Positions 44,301 to 52,358 of a DNA stretch of 56,638 nt are shown here, one piece after another (the first letter of the stretch is position 1; each line of letters begins with the position of its first letter). The stretch is from Akkermansiaceae bacterium. Lineage in GTDB: Bacteria > Verrucomicrobiota > Verrucomicrobiia > Verrucomicrobiales > Akkermansiaceae. The notes beneath the pieces are model-generated. The model was not told the DNA's origin. It saw nothing but the letters and a program-made list of their open reading frames with translations, and made no database searches. Both the position numbers and the translations under genes were made by a program. The stretch is taken from positions 1 to 56,638 of the forward strand of contig CAIVSK010000288.1 in assembly GCA_903908495.1 (NCBI GenBank). The letters are read 5' to 3'.

Positions 44301-45066
44301 CGCCGCTGGATGTTTGATAGGTTTCCGGTAGTCCGGGCCAGGCGTCGTCGGTCTTGCGGTGGAGCTTGCCGTCGAAAAACCCGACGGGTGTGGTCCACGG
44401 CTGCGGGCCGGCGCGGAACGGGTTGTCGGACTCCGGCCAGTTAGCCTTGGTCGGGTCGGCCGCGTTGGCCCAGGGGAAGTTCCAGTAGGGTTGTTGCTGG
44501 CCGCCGCGCGCGGCGTATTCCCACTCTGCTTCGGTCGGCAGGCGGTAGCCGCTCTTGTTGAAGTCGCAGTCCCAGGTGGCGGGCGCATAGCACAGCGGTA
44601 GTTTTTGTTGGGCACTCAGCCAGTTGCAGTAGGCAGCAGCGCCGTGCCAGCGGATGCACACGACCGGGTGTTTTTCCTTCTTGTCCAACACGGCAAAGGT
44701 CTTGCCGTCCCAGCCGATCCGGCTGTGGGGCGAGGTGGCGCGTGTCTCGCCCAGCAGGTGGTTACCCTTGGCCAGATAGACCCCGCCGTCACGCACGCTG
44801 ACTTGTTGCAGGGCCAGCGCCGAATTCAGGAACGCGCAATACTCCTGGTTTGTGACGTCATTGACGCCGATGAAAAACGGGTCGAGGCGCACCTTGTGGA
44901 TTGGCGTTTCATCACTGCCGTGTTTGGGGTCCACAAAGCCGTGGTGATCACCCATGTCAAAGCTGCCGGCGGGAATCAGCGCCAGACCCGGCGGTTTTTC
45001 CCGGGCCTGTGTGGCGGGCAGCGACAACCCCAAAACCAGCGTAAGAATCCAAAAGTGGCGTTTCAT
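41395..45066 (-). CDS. Secreted fusion: FGE-like, PEBP-like and arylsulfotransferase-like domains
   Basis: 1223 aa from MKRHFWILTLVLG (signal peptide). Residues ~27-347 are an FGE/SUMF1-fold domain (LALIPAGSFDMGD, YRLPTEAEWEYAARGG, YGLYDMSGNVWQFVNDWY, RGGNWYNGENG), but the active-site Cys pair of true FGE is absent. Residues ~402-450 form a helical LTPEQ-type segment (LSADQQRQVTALEAAATAQL). Residues ~498-652 resemble PEBP/YbhB Raf-kinase-inhibitor-like proteins (LPLSWIGAPAGTKSYAVIMH; YAPPHSKGPGPKTYIYTLYA). A ~20-Gly linker follows, then an ASST-type beta-propeller to ~1180 (IEEYDWDGKLVWEFDHATRD; HMNSIAYNPKLDQVMLSARG). These domains are often separate genes; here they form one exported polypeptide. 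Biological role unknown. Confidence 0.85.
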   Translation of the reverse strand: MKRHFWILTLVLGLSLPATQAREKPPGLALIPAGSFDMGDHHGFVDPKHGSDETPIHKVRLDPFFIGVNDVTNQEYCAFLNSALALQQVSVRDGGVYLAKGNHLLGETRATSPHSRIGWDGKTFAVLDKKEKHPVVCIRWHGAAAYCNWLSAQQKLPLCYAPATWDCDFNKSGYRLPTEAEWEYAARGGQQQPYWNFPWANAADPTKANWPESDNPFRAGPQPWTTPVGFFDGKLHRKTDDAWPGLPETYQTSSGANGYGLYDMSGNVWQFVNDWYERNYYAYSPVENPPGPAQGSVMPDGKTYRGMRGGNWYNGENGHGRVSNRNPSYYRGPQDPNHPYYHLGFRVALPVDAEGRPPIKPTPVQQAAAREQAAGPRPAAATPAGTAGSRPQQAGAGAGQAAGGLRLLPQRAQELLQLSADQQRQVTALEAAATAQLDKILTPEQLPLLQQLRASQRPAGGAGGNSAPPANPPVAAPAGAAQPKVANADAASIVMPKSGFVLSSPEVADGGLLPKDYTGDGSSATLPLSWIGAPAGTKSYAVIMHHIPGPGGDPKWYWVLYDIPANVHSLPRNVQALGTLGNNSINDRSGYAPPHSKGPGPKTYIYTLYALSAAPQLKVAPARVSRAVLLEAIKDRTLATAELHVVYSRPEGTTDPAPGRPPGEAGAASGTVAPPPGEPARPNNQTPTVPASATENRPSKQADKGQDGQPPRGSGGGGGGGGGGGGGGGGGGRTEMAENKLPTSPTPGQTVGLFLNTPKAFDGYTLMAPKHNTLTYLLDNQGRSVHQWKSAYEPGQSAYLLPNGHLLRACMLKVQGGTGGGEGGRIEEYDWDGKLVWEFDHATRDYQLHHDIKPMPNGHVLALKVERKSLAQAVAAGFDASQLRDGYLVPDAVVEIEPIYPKGGKIVWEWHVWDHLIQSGDRAKPGYGEVAAHPELVDVNCNGRGSPAFWNHMNSIAYNPKLDQVMLSARGCNEIWIIDHSTTTKEAAGHSGGKQGKGGDLIYRWGNPGAYQRGSAAGRQLIQQHDAEWIPDGSPGAGHITIFNNGYERGWSSLEEIVPPMDDKGHYVLTSGMAYGPDKPVWHYEAKNRTDFFSSEISGAHRLPNGNTLVCAGVIGNLFEITPTGETVWQYVNPMVRGGILAQGEIPGKDMRGHLFNAVFKVHRYAANDPALAGRDLTPKGVIELPASQKGKTGMDQLNEQPRGQRDGPGGGGGSQPARPPRN
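42870..42932 (-). repeat. GGN trinucleotide tract encoding a polyglycine linker
   Basis: About 20 consecutive glycine codons (GGT/GGC mix) join the PEBP-like and ASST-like domains of the fusion protein. It is a length-variable microsatellite candidate. Confidence 0.85.
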
Positions 45067-45159
45067 CAGCGCGAATCTATTCGATCCAACCTTAAGACAA
45101 GGTGAAGCGGCCGCCAAATCCCGCAGATTTTCCGTTTCTTCCAAACGCGCTCCCCCGAT

Positions 45160-45187
45160 GCGGTGGCACGGGCACCCCTGCCACCGC
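45160..45187 (-). terminator. Hairpin downstream of the LRESP-repeat gene
   Basis: GCGGTGGCA/TGCCACCGC, 9-bp perfect stem with a 10-nt loop, in the 202-bp spacer between the LRESP-repeat gene and the fusion gene. There is no U-run; assigned as transcript end by position. Confidence 0.45.
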
Positions 45188-45268
45188 CGCAAGTGGCCGG
45201 CTCAAAGGAGGCACCTTCGGTCCCGGGGCGCATGCGCAAGGGGGCGCCATCCCGCCGCTGATTCCCGC

Positions 45269-48200
45269 TCACGGCGCTGCGCCGAAGACCTGATAGAACA
45301 TGGCTCCGCCGGTCTCCGGGGCGATGTCGATATCGAGCAGGCCGGTGGCGGGGTTGCAGGTGGCGGAGAATTTCGTTAGGGCCGACCACGATTGCAAGGT
45401 GGGGCTTTCGCGCAGGCCGAGTTGGAGGTGGAAATGGCCGCTGGAGGCATCGCGCGCCAACACCGGGCGCCCCAGCGCCAAAGCGTGCATGTCGCTGGAG
45501 CGGAAGAACCCGCTGGCGCGCAAGGCCTGGATGGCGGCGCTGTTGTCCGCCAGCGGATCGAGGCCGAACGCCGCCAAAGCCAGCTCATCTTTGTTAGACA
45601 GGCCATCGCCATCGTCGTCGGCATCCGGCAGCAGCGAGCGGCCGCTGAGCGTGATATCGAACGGACTCATCCCGGGGGTTTGGCAGAGGACATGCAGGGT
45701 GGCGGTTTGCGGACCGGTGGACGTGGACGAGTAGATGACCGCGAAACTGATGGAGCTGCGGGCCGGCACGCTGGTTGCCGGCGGTTTGGCCAGGGTGAAG
45801 GCAGCCGCATCCGGGCCGTCGATGAGCACCGACACGCCGGCAATATCGGCGGTGCCGGAGTTGTGCACGGTGAAGGCGCGGACGACGCCGGAGTCGGTGG
45901 TTAGAACCGGACCGAACGGCTCCGAGGACACGCCACTAACCAGCGTGGCATCGTTTTGGTTGGTCACGGACATTGCCGGGGCGAGAAACTCGAGGCGCAC
46001 CGGGGCGGCGGCCGGGCTCCAGGATTTGCCAGCGTCAGTGCTGAGTTCGAGGAACACGTCGAAGAAACTGTCCACCACGCTGCCGCCGCCGGTGCCGTCG
46101 GTGGCCGCCACGCGCACGGTGTGTTTGCCGAGTGACTGCTTGCTCGGGCTTTCGCGCAGTCGCATGCCGGGTGGCAGCTCGTTACCCGTCAGGTCGAGTT
46201 GAAGCATCTCGGTGTCGAAGTAGCAGGCACCGCTCGAATCGCTGCCGGCACAGGTCAGGCGCACCGTGCAGGCGGCGGCGCAATCCACGTCGAGGGCTGG
46301 CGAAGCAGCCGTCGGATTGAGCCGGAAATGGCAGCGCTCGGCGCTGGAGCAATCCACGAACTCAGCCACGGTGGTTGGCAGCTGCGGGCGGGTCGTGCCG
46401 AGTTGGGTGAAGATGTCGAAAAAGCTCATCACGGCGCCGTTGGCAAACGCGGTGCTGAAGTCGAGGTCGCCATTGGCAGGCCAGAGTGAGAATTGTCCGG
46501 GCGGCGGCCAGGAATTATCCGGCAATGAGCTGGTCAGCGGGGGGATCTCGGCTTGAAAGTGAAACGGCAGGTCGAAGGGCTGCCAGCTCATGCCGCCGTC
46601 GAGGCTCAGTTCCATGAAGACATCGAAGAAGCTGCTCACGCGAGAGGGTTCGGTCGGGCTTTCACGCAGGCGCAGTTTGCCGTGCGAGGGCAAGCTGGGG
46701 CTTTCGCGCAGTTTCATGCCGACGGGCAGGTTGCCGCCGGAAAACTCGAATTGCAGCATCTCGGTGTCATACACGCTATCGGCATCACTCAGGTTACCGA
46801 GCTTCAGGGCGTAGCGGCAGAAAGCGTCGCAGTGAATCGGGGTGCTGGCGAGTCCGTCGTCGGCGGCATACAGGAAATCCGCGCTGCCACTATCTGCCAG
46901 CGTGAGGGTTTGGCCCGGCGCGGGGAGCATCGCGGCGGGGGCCGGGCTGCGCTTATACTCGATTTTCGTGAAGTTGAGGTGAACGCTGGCGGCACACTGG
47001 GGGGAGAGTCCGGCGGGTGGCACGGTGAGTCGTTCGAACGACACCAGCTTGGACGCCGGTGCCAGAAACACCTGCGGGGTGTCGCAGCATTCAAGGTGCA
47101 GCGGGCTGCACAGCGGCGTCCATGTGGCACCGCCATCAAGACTGAGTTCGGTGAAAATGTCGAAGAAGCTGCTGATCTGATAGCCGCCATCCGTGGCCCG
47201 CACGGTGGTCTTGCCGGTGGATGCGAGGGTCGGGCTTTCGCGCAGCCTCATGGCGGGCGGCAGCGTCCCGCCTGATAGATCAAACCGGCTGCATTCTTGG
47301 GTCATGCGGCTGCCGGAACTGTCGCCCGAACCCGTGAATCGACAAGCCAGCGAGGCATCACAGGCCACGGACTGGACGGTGGTTCCGCCGTCGAGTGTGA
47401 GGTCAAACCGCACCGGAGCACTGAACAGGCAATCACTTGGGGTCGAGAAGTTGGGATGCACCTGGATATCCCTGCTCAGCCCTTGGGCACCCAACGCAAA
47501 CGCGCGAATTCCCGCCTGGCCCGCCAAACATACAAACTCGCTGTCCGGTGCCCGGTAATCGAGCGCGACCGGCAGCCAATCGCAGCGGCTGAAGCAGGCT
47601 GGCGGCAGTGCGCGGAGTGGCAGATGCGCAGCGGTGGAGGCCGGCGACCAAGTTTGGCCGCCGTCCAAGCTCACTTCGATCCACACGTCGAAGAAGCCGT
47701 CGATGCGGCAGGCGCTGCCGTCGGACAGACGTTGTGCGATGCAACGGCCCATCGATTGCTTGGTCGGGCTTTCGCGCAGCATCATCCCGCCGGGCAGCGT
47801 ACCGCCTGATAGATCGAGGGCGGGTACGGCGATTTGGAACACCCGCTGTGGGGGGCCGGCGGCGGGGCCGGCGGAAGCCTGGGCGACCGGGGTCACCACG
47901 ATCGGCAGCGAAACTAACGAAATGACCCGAGTCCAGGTGCCGCCGTAGTCGCTGGAGACTTCGCAGGATGCGTTGCAGGCGACGGCTTGGGTTTGCGCTT
48001 GGCCGTCGCCAGGCAGCGGCTGCGAGCTGGCAAAGGAATCCAGACGCAAATTGCGGACCAGGACGCCATTCGGGCAGTCCAGCGGGCTCTCGAGCATGCC
48101 CATTGCAAAGCTGCCGTCGCGTGGCGGGAGGCAGGCGCTGGCGAAGATATTTTGCTGTTCGGCGTAGGGCCGCAGGGCGAGGTGCAGGGCGGAGTCGGCG

Positions 48201-49900
48201 GGCGTCCACGTCTGCCCGCCATCGCTGCTGAGCTCGAGGAACACATCGAAGAAGCTGCTGATCATGCAGCCGCTGGCCTGCGTCCCGGAGCTGGACGCAA
48301 CGCTGCGCACCACGGTCCTGCCGAGCGAGCCCTTGCTCGGGCTTTCGCGGAGCATCAGCGGGCTGGGGCCGCCGGTGGTGAAGCTCAGCGAGAGGCATTC
48401 CATCGAGCATTCGCCGCTGCTGCTGGAACTGAGGACGAATGCATCGCTGGCATTGCCGGTGTTGGTGAGCGTGTACGGGAAAAAGCTGATCTTGCCGTCT
48501 TTGGCGAGGGTGCCGCTGACGCTGCCACCCAATGCCACGGTGACGGCGGCCCCTGCTGCCGGCAGCGGCGAGCGGGTGGCCGACGGCCGGAAGCTCAACT
48601 CGCTGATGACCACACCGGTGCTGCCAAACGACACGCTGGCGTCGCCGTCACAAGCATAGTCGGCGGGCAGCGGGAAGCTGGCGTTGGTGAAAAAGTGCGC
48701 CGGGCTTTCGGGGGCCAAGGCACAGCTGCAGGCCCCGCTGGCGCAGCGGCGCCAGCTGTTGCCGCCATCGAGGCTGATCTCGGTAAAGATGTCAAAAAAA
48801 CTGCTGATCCGGTATTGCTGGTCCGGTGCCAGCCGCAGCGAGCTGCGGCCCATCGATTGCTTGGTCGGGCTCTCGCGGACCATCACCCCGCCCGGCAACG
48901 TTCCACCGGATAGATTGAGCGCCAGCAGCTCGGTGTCAAAGTAGCGCGCGGTTCCATCATCGAACAAACTGCTCACCCGCTCGGTCAGATCGCAGACGGC
49001 GGTGCATGACGTGAAGCTGACACCACCGTCTAGCGAAAGCTCGGCGGTGACCGTGGCGGAAGTGCTCACGGTCTGTGATCCCCCGGGCGGCGGCGGCGGC
49101 AGCGGGGTCGCTGGATTGCGCAGCGCCAAGTTGCGGATGACCGCGCCGTTGTCGAAACTCATCGCCGTGGCACAACGATGCACCGACCCGCTTGGCGGCA
49201 GCGTCGGAGTGGCGCACACAACCTCCACCGAGGGGGCAGACAGGCCGCAGGCGGCCACCGCGACTGCCGGGCGCCAGCTCTGGCCGCCATCGCTGCTCAA
49301 TTCGAGGAAGACATCGAAAAAGCTGTCGATGCGATAGGCGTTGCTGCTATCGATTTTGCGGATCTTGGTGGTGCCGGTCGACTGCAGCGTGGGACTTTCC
49401 CGCAACCTCATGCCGCTGGGCAGCGAACCTCCTGAGAGATCGAGTTGCAGCAACTCGGTGTCATAGTGCAACGACCCGTCACTGTCCGTCACGGCGCTCA
49501 CCCGCACTTGCACCGCCGCACTCATCTCCAGCGCTTGAAAGGAATCGCTGCCGTCCAGACAAACCCTCGCCCGCGCTCCGGTGCCATAGCTCTGCACCAC
49601 CGTCGTGCCAGCGGCTGGCGGAGCTTGCAGCGCCGCTGGCGGTGCCAGCCGCAAGTCGCGGAGTTGCACCGGCGCCGAACCCGCCGGACCCGCAAACCGG
49701 ATCTCTTGAGGGCAATCCAGCGTGCCGGTTGGCGGCAGCAGCAGTGACGACGGAAAACTGGCCAGCGATAGCGGCAGGACCGGGACGTGGGGCGTGCCCG
49801 CCGTCTGGGCCGGCAGCGAGGTGGCGAGACAGAACGCCAGCCCGGCTAACAAAACACCCGGTCGGATTCGATAGCAGGCGGCAAAAATGGATGGCTTCAT
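45269..49900 (-). CDS. Giant secreted protein with seven LRESP/SFFDVF repeats
   Basis: 1543 aa with a signal peptide (GVLLAGLAFCLATSLPAQTA). Seven repeats of ~175-190 aa have their marker words near residues 165, 339, 515, 706, 886, 1063 and 1247. Each repeat combines a CxxxC-type pair, an FDTEMLQLDLSGG strand, LPxGMxLRESPTxxSxG, an IxSFFDVFxELSLDGG strand and a WxPA end. After ~1300 comes a choice-of-anchor-D-like domain (VVRAFTVHNSGTADIAGVSV), a thrombospondin-3-like calcium loop (DADDDGDGLSNKDE) and a tail that again contains LRESPTLQSW. It is probably a long extracellular stalk or adhesin-like fibre. I know of no characterised function. Divergent from the SPFH pair. Confidence 0.85.
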   Translation of the reverse strand: MKPSIFAACYRIRPGVLLAGLAFCLATSLPAQTAGTPHVPVLPLSLASFPSSLLLPPTGTLDCPQEIRFAGPAGSAPVQLRDLRLAPPAALQAPPAAGTTVVQSYGTGARARVCLDGSDSFQALEMSAAVQVRVSAVTDSDGSLHYDTELLQLDLSGGSLPSGMRLRESPTLQSTGTTKIRKIDSSNAYRIDSFFDVFLELSSDGGQSWRPAVAVAACGLSAPSVEVVCATPTLPPSGSVHRCATAMSFDNGAVIRNLALRNPATPLPPPPPGGSQTVSTSATVTAELSLDGGVSFTSCTAVCDLTERVSSLFDDGTARYFDTELLALNLSGGTLPGGVMVRESPTKQSMGRSSLRLAPDQQYRISSFFDIFTEISLDGGNSWRRCASGACSCALAPESPAHFFTNASFPLPADYACDGDASVSFGSTGVVISELSFRPSATRSPLPAAGAAVTVALGGSVSGTLAKDGKISFFPYTLTNTGNASDAFVLSSSSSGECSMECLSLSFTTGGPSPLMLRESPSKGSLGRTVVRSVASSSGTQASGCMISSFFDVFLELSSDGGQTWTPADSALHLALRPYAEQQNIFASACLPPRDGSFAMGMLESPLDCPNGVLVRNLRLDSFASSQPLPGDGQAQTQAVACNASCEVSSDYGGTWTRVISLVSLPIVVTPVAQASAGPAAGPPQRVFQIAVPALDLSGGTLPGGMMLRESPTKQSMGRCIAQRLSDGSACRIDGFFDVWIEVSLDGGQTWSPASTAAHLPLRALPPACFSRCDWLPVALDYRAPDSEFVCLAGQAGIRAFALGAQGLSRDIQVHPNFSTPSDCLFSAPVRFDLTLDGGTTVQSVACDASLACRFTGSGDSSGSRMTQECSRFDLSGGTLPPAMRLRESPTLASTGKTTVRATDGGYQISSFFDIFTELSLDGGATWTPLCSPLHLECCDTPQVFLAPASKLVSFERLTVPPAGLSPQCAASVHLNFTKIEYKRSPAPAAMLPAPGQTLTLADSGSADFLYAADDGLASTPIHCDAFCRYALKLGNLSDADSVYDTEMLQFEFSGGNLPVGMKLRESPSLPSHGKLRLRESPTEPSRVSSFFDVFMELSLDGGMSWQPFDLPFHFQAEIPPLTSSLPDNSWPPPGQFSLWPANGDLDFSTAFANGAVMSFFDIFTQLGTTRPQLPTTVAEFVDCSSAERCHFRLNPTAASPALDVDCAAACTVRLTCAGSDSSGACYFDTEMLQLDLTGNELPPGMRLRESPSKQSLGKHTVRVAATDGTGGGSVVDSFFDVFLELSTDAGKSWSPAAAPVRLEFLAPAMSVTNQNDATLVSGVSSEPFGPVLTTDSGVVRAFTVHNSGTADIAGVSVLIDGPDAAAFTLAKPPATSVPARSSISFAVIYSSTSTGPQTATLHVLCQTPGMSPFDITLSGRSLLPDADDDGDGLSNKDELALAAFGLDPLADNSAAIQALRASGFFRSSDMHALALGRPVLARDASSGHFHLQLGLRESPTLQSWSALTKFSATCNPATGLLDIDIAPETGGAMFYQVFGAAP

Positions 49901-50147
49901 GGATTGGGGCTTGGGTTCGGCTATGGACTGCGGCGATGGGGTTCGGCCGCCGCGGCGAATGGAGAACCTCCATCGCCGCTGCTGCTACCCTCAAAAATCC
50001 CCCCTAACCACCGGCCGCGTCAATAAAAAACGAATAAATTAGAATTCTTTCCGGTTTTACCGCTTTCTTTCAATTGAGGCTTTCAATTGATACTTGACAA
50101 GCCGGTCCTCCCCCCCAGAGGCTGCGGGTCGTTCAAAACTTCCTGCC
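49901..50147. promoter_or_regulatory. AT-rich divergent promoter region with direct repeats
   Basis: The stretch 50018-50100 is much more AT-rich than its surroundings and holds two exact CTTTCAATTGA copies 13 bp apart (50067-50077, 50080-50090), followed by GATACTTGACA. It lies between the LRESP-repeat gene (minus) and the SPFH genes (plus) and presumably drives both. I cannot assign -35/-10 boxes with confidence. Confidence 0.45.
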
Positions 50148-51131
50148 ATGTCCATCATCCTTGGTTGCTTTTTCGGTTTCACGGCTTGGTTTCTCATGCG
50201 CTACCTCGTCGCAGGGGTGTTCACCGTCGATCAAAACGAGCGCGCGGTAAAGACCAGCTTTGGCCGCGCCGAACGGATAGGCGACCTCACCACCATCAAC
50301 GACCCCATCTCGGACCCTCTCAGTGCGGACCAGAAAGGGCGCTACTGCTACCCGCAGGTGCGGGTCATCCCGCCGGGGGGACCGTATTTCAAGTGGCCAT
50401 GGGAACAGGTGCGCAAAATCTCGATTGCCACCGAAACGGTCAACATGGCCTGGGATCCCGAGGATCCATCCGCCAACTCCAACGGAACCCTGCTGGAAGC
50501 GGTCACCAAGGACCAACTCAACACCGGCCTCAGCGGCCAGATCCGCTACCGCGTCGCCGAGCGCAACCTCTACGCCTTCCTCTTCGGCATCAAAAACCCG
50601 TTCGCTCACGTGATGGGCTACTTTGTCTCGGTCTTGCGCGAGCGCATCGCCAACTTCGAGGCCCCGCCCGCGGCGGTCCCCGAAGGCACCCCGGACACCG
50701 CCGCAGTCATCGGCATTTCCATCAACGACTTGCGCAAAAACCTGCGCGACCTCAACGAACACATGGACAGCGAGTGCGCCTCGTCCGCCGCCCGCTACGG
50801 CATGGTCCTGGATGCCACCCTCATCACCGGCATTGACCCGCCGCCGGAGGTCGAGTCCGCACTGGCCGCGATCAACACTGCCTATAACCAGGTCTCCTCC
50901 GACATCAGCCTGGCACAAGCGTCCGCCGACCAGAAAATCGTCCAATCTCGCCGCGCGGTGGAGATCGAAACGCTGCGGGCCCAGGCCGAGGTCGAGCCGC
51001 TCACCCGCCTTGCCGCCCAGCTAACCGATCTGAAAAGCCGCGGCAGTGAGGCCCTCCGCGCCTACGTCCGCAACGTCCGCCTCGCCCTCTTCGAGAAGGC
51101 CCAACAAGTATTCGTGGAATCCAACAAATGA
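50148..51131 (+). CDS. SPFH/Band-7 membrane protein (HflK/HflC-like), first of a pair
   Basis: 327 aa. One N-terminal membrane segment (ILGCFFGFTAWFLMRYLVAG) is followed by an SPFH domain (FTVDQNERAVKTSFGRAERI; PGGPYFKWPWEQVRKI; LSGQIRYRVAERNLYAFLFG) and a C-terminal helical stretch (VSSDISLAQASADQKIVQSR). SPFH proteins assemble large rings that partition membrane domains and can regulate proteases such as FtsH. The ATG at 50148 is chosen because it starts the membrane segment. The stop overlaps the next start (ATGA), so the two products are made together, like HflK and HflC. No FtsH gene is in the window. Confidence 0.85.
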   Translation: MSIILGCFFGFTAWFLMRYLVAGVFTVDQNERAVKTSFGRAERIGDLTTINDPISDPLSADQKGRYCYPQVRVIPPGGPYFKWPWEQVRKISIATETVNMAWDPEDPSANSNGTLLEAVTKDQLNTGLSGQIRYRVAERNLYAFLFGIKNPFAHVMGYFVSVLRERIANFEAPPAAVPEGTPDTAAVIGISINDLRKNLRDLNEHMDSECASSAARYGMVLDATLITGIDPPPEVESALAAINTAYNQVSSDISLAQASADQKIVQSRRAVEIETLRAQAEVEPLTRLAAQLTDLKSRGSEALRAYVRNVRLALFEKAQQVFVESNK

Positions 51132-52051
51132 TCAACTTCCTCGTCGCCGCCGGCGTCACCTTTGTCGGGTGTTTCGTCGCTTTTCCCATCCTGTTTGGCA
51201 TTGCCCGCGTGCTCGGGCTCTATGCAATCATTCAGGAACGCCAATGCAATGTCTATGTGCTCTTCGGCAAGGTGCTCGCCACCATCGATGAGCCCGGCCT
51301 GCATATCCTGCCATTCAAACTCGGGCCCGCCTCGTTCATCGTCAACTGGCTCGGCAAATGCCATATCCTCGACATGCGCCTCGACCAGGAATACCTGCGC
51401 AGCCAGCCGGTGAATTCCGAGGAGGGCGCGCCGATGGGCATTGGCATTTGGCACGAGATGTTCATCAGTGATCCGGTCGCCTATCTGTTCAAAAACAGCG
51501 ACCCGCGCGGCTCGCTCTCCGCCAACGTCAGCAACTCCACCGTCCGCTGCCTCAGCAACATGCCGCTGGGCACCATGATGGTCAACCGCCACGCCATGAG
51601 CGACAACGTCCGCAACGAGGTGTCGCCCAAATCCCACGAATGGGGATACAAGCTCGGCTCGATCTATATCCGCAAGGTCCACTTCCGCGACGTCGGGATG
51701 ATCCGCCAGATCGAGAGCAAGGTGGTCAATCGCCTGCGCCAGGTCACCTCCGCCATCAAACAGGACGGCGCCAACCAAGTCAGCATCATCACCAGCACCG
51801 CCGAGCGCCAGGCCGCCGTCGAATTTGCCAAAGCCGCCGCCATCCGCCCGCAGATTGTCGGCGAGGCGTTGCAGCGCATTTCCGAGGACGACGCGGTGGC
51901 CGAAGCCATGTTCGAGATTTTGGAGACCCAGAAAGTCATCGGCAGCGGCGCGCGCCTAACGGTATTGCCGCGCGGCGGCGAGCTGCTTGCCCAACTCATC
52001 GCCGGCCAGCCGGAAAGTCCTGCGGGCAAGCCAGTCCCGCCCGCCCGCTAG
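51128..52051 (+). CDS. SPFH/Band-7 membrane protein, second of the pair
   Basis: 307 aa. N-terminal membrane segment (AAGVTFVGCFVAFPILFGIA), then an SPFH domain (VYVLFGKVLATIDEPGLHIL; EEGAPMGIGIWHEMFISDPV; GSIYIRKVHFRDVGMIRQIE) and a flotillin-like helical end (STAERQAAVEFAKAAAIRPQ; GARLTVLPRG). It overlaps the upstream SPFH gene by 4 bp and likely forms a hetero-oligomer with its product. Membership of stomatin, HflC or another subfamily cannot be fixed by eye. It converges on pfk across a spacer that holds the ACGGAT-family copy D. Confidence 0.85.
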   Translation: MINFLVAAGVTFVGCFVAFPILFGIARVLGLYAIIQERQCNVYVLFGKVLATIDEPGLHILPFKLGPASFIVNWLGKCHILDMRLDQEYLRSQPVNSEEGAPMGIGIWHEMFISDPVAYLFKNSDPRGSLSANVSNSTVRCLSNMPLGTMMVNRHAMSDNVRNEVSPKSHEWGYKLGSIYIRKVHFRDVGMIRQIESKVVNRLRQVTSAIKQDGANQVSIITSTAERQAAVEFAKAAAIRPQIVGEALQRISEDDAVAEAMFEILETQKVIGSGARLTVLPRGGELLAQLIAGQPESPAGKPVPPAR

Positions 52052-52135
52052 ACCCCGCTAGCGCCCGCCTTGGCCCATCTATCAGTCGTTGGAACCTCGT
52101 GAAACAACCCTCGGTTTAGCCTAGATCGGAACGTA

Positions 52136-52317
52136 GAAACCACGGATTTCGCGGACTACACGGATAAAGCAAGATTTGTAAATTGTTTGGCATTCACCTC
52201 TTGGGGCAGCCTGAGATTTGATAGATCAAGGTCATCTTTTCCGTGTAATCCTCTTCAATCCGTGAAATCCGTGGTTAAAGAACGTCTCTGCAACCCTTGC
52301 CATTGTCCTTTTTTGGT
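52136..52317 (+). repeat. ACGGAT-family dispersed inverted-repeat element, copy D (long form)
   Basis: GAAACCACGGATTTCGCGGA then CTACACGGAT; interior TTTGGCATTCACC and GAGATTTGATAGATCAAGG; right end TTTTCCGTGTAATCCTCTTC then AATCCGTGAAATCCGTGGTT. A ~40-bp tail (AACGTCTCTGCAACCC, CCATTGTCCTTTTTTGG) is shared with copy C at 2983-3154. It lies between two convergent genes. Confidence 0.85.
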
Positions 52318-52358
52318 TTAGCGGGAGGTCCGGCGATCCCGGTGCCGGTATTACAAGA

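Noticed and set aside
43990..45000. FGE-fold domain as a genuine sulfatase-activating enzyme
   Set aside because: The active-site Cys pair is missing from the RGGNW region, and no sulfatase gene is seen in the window.
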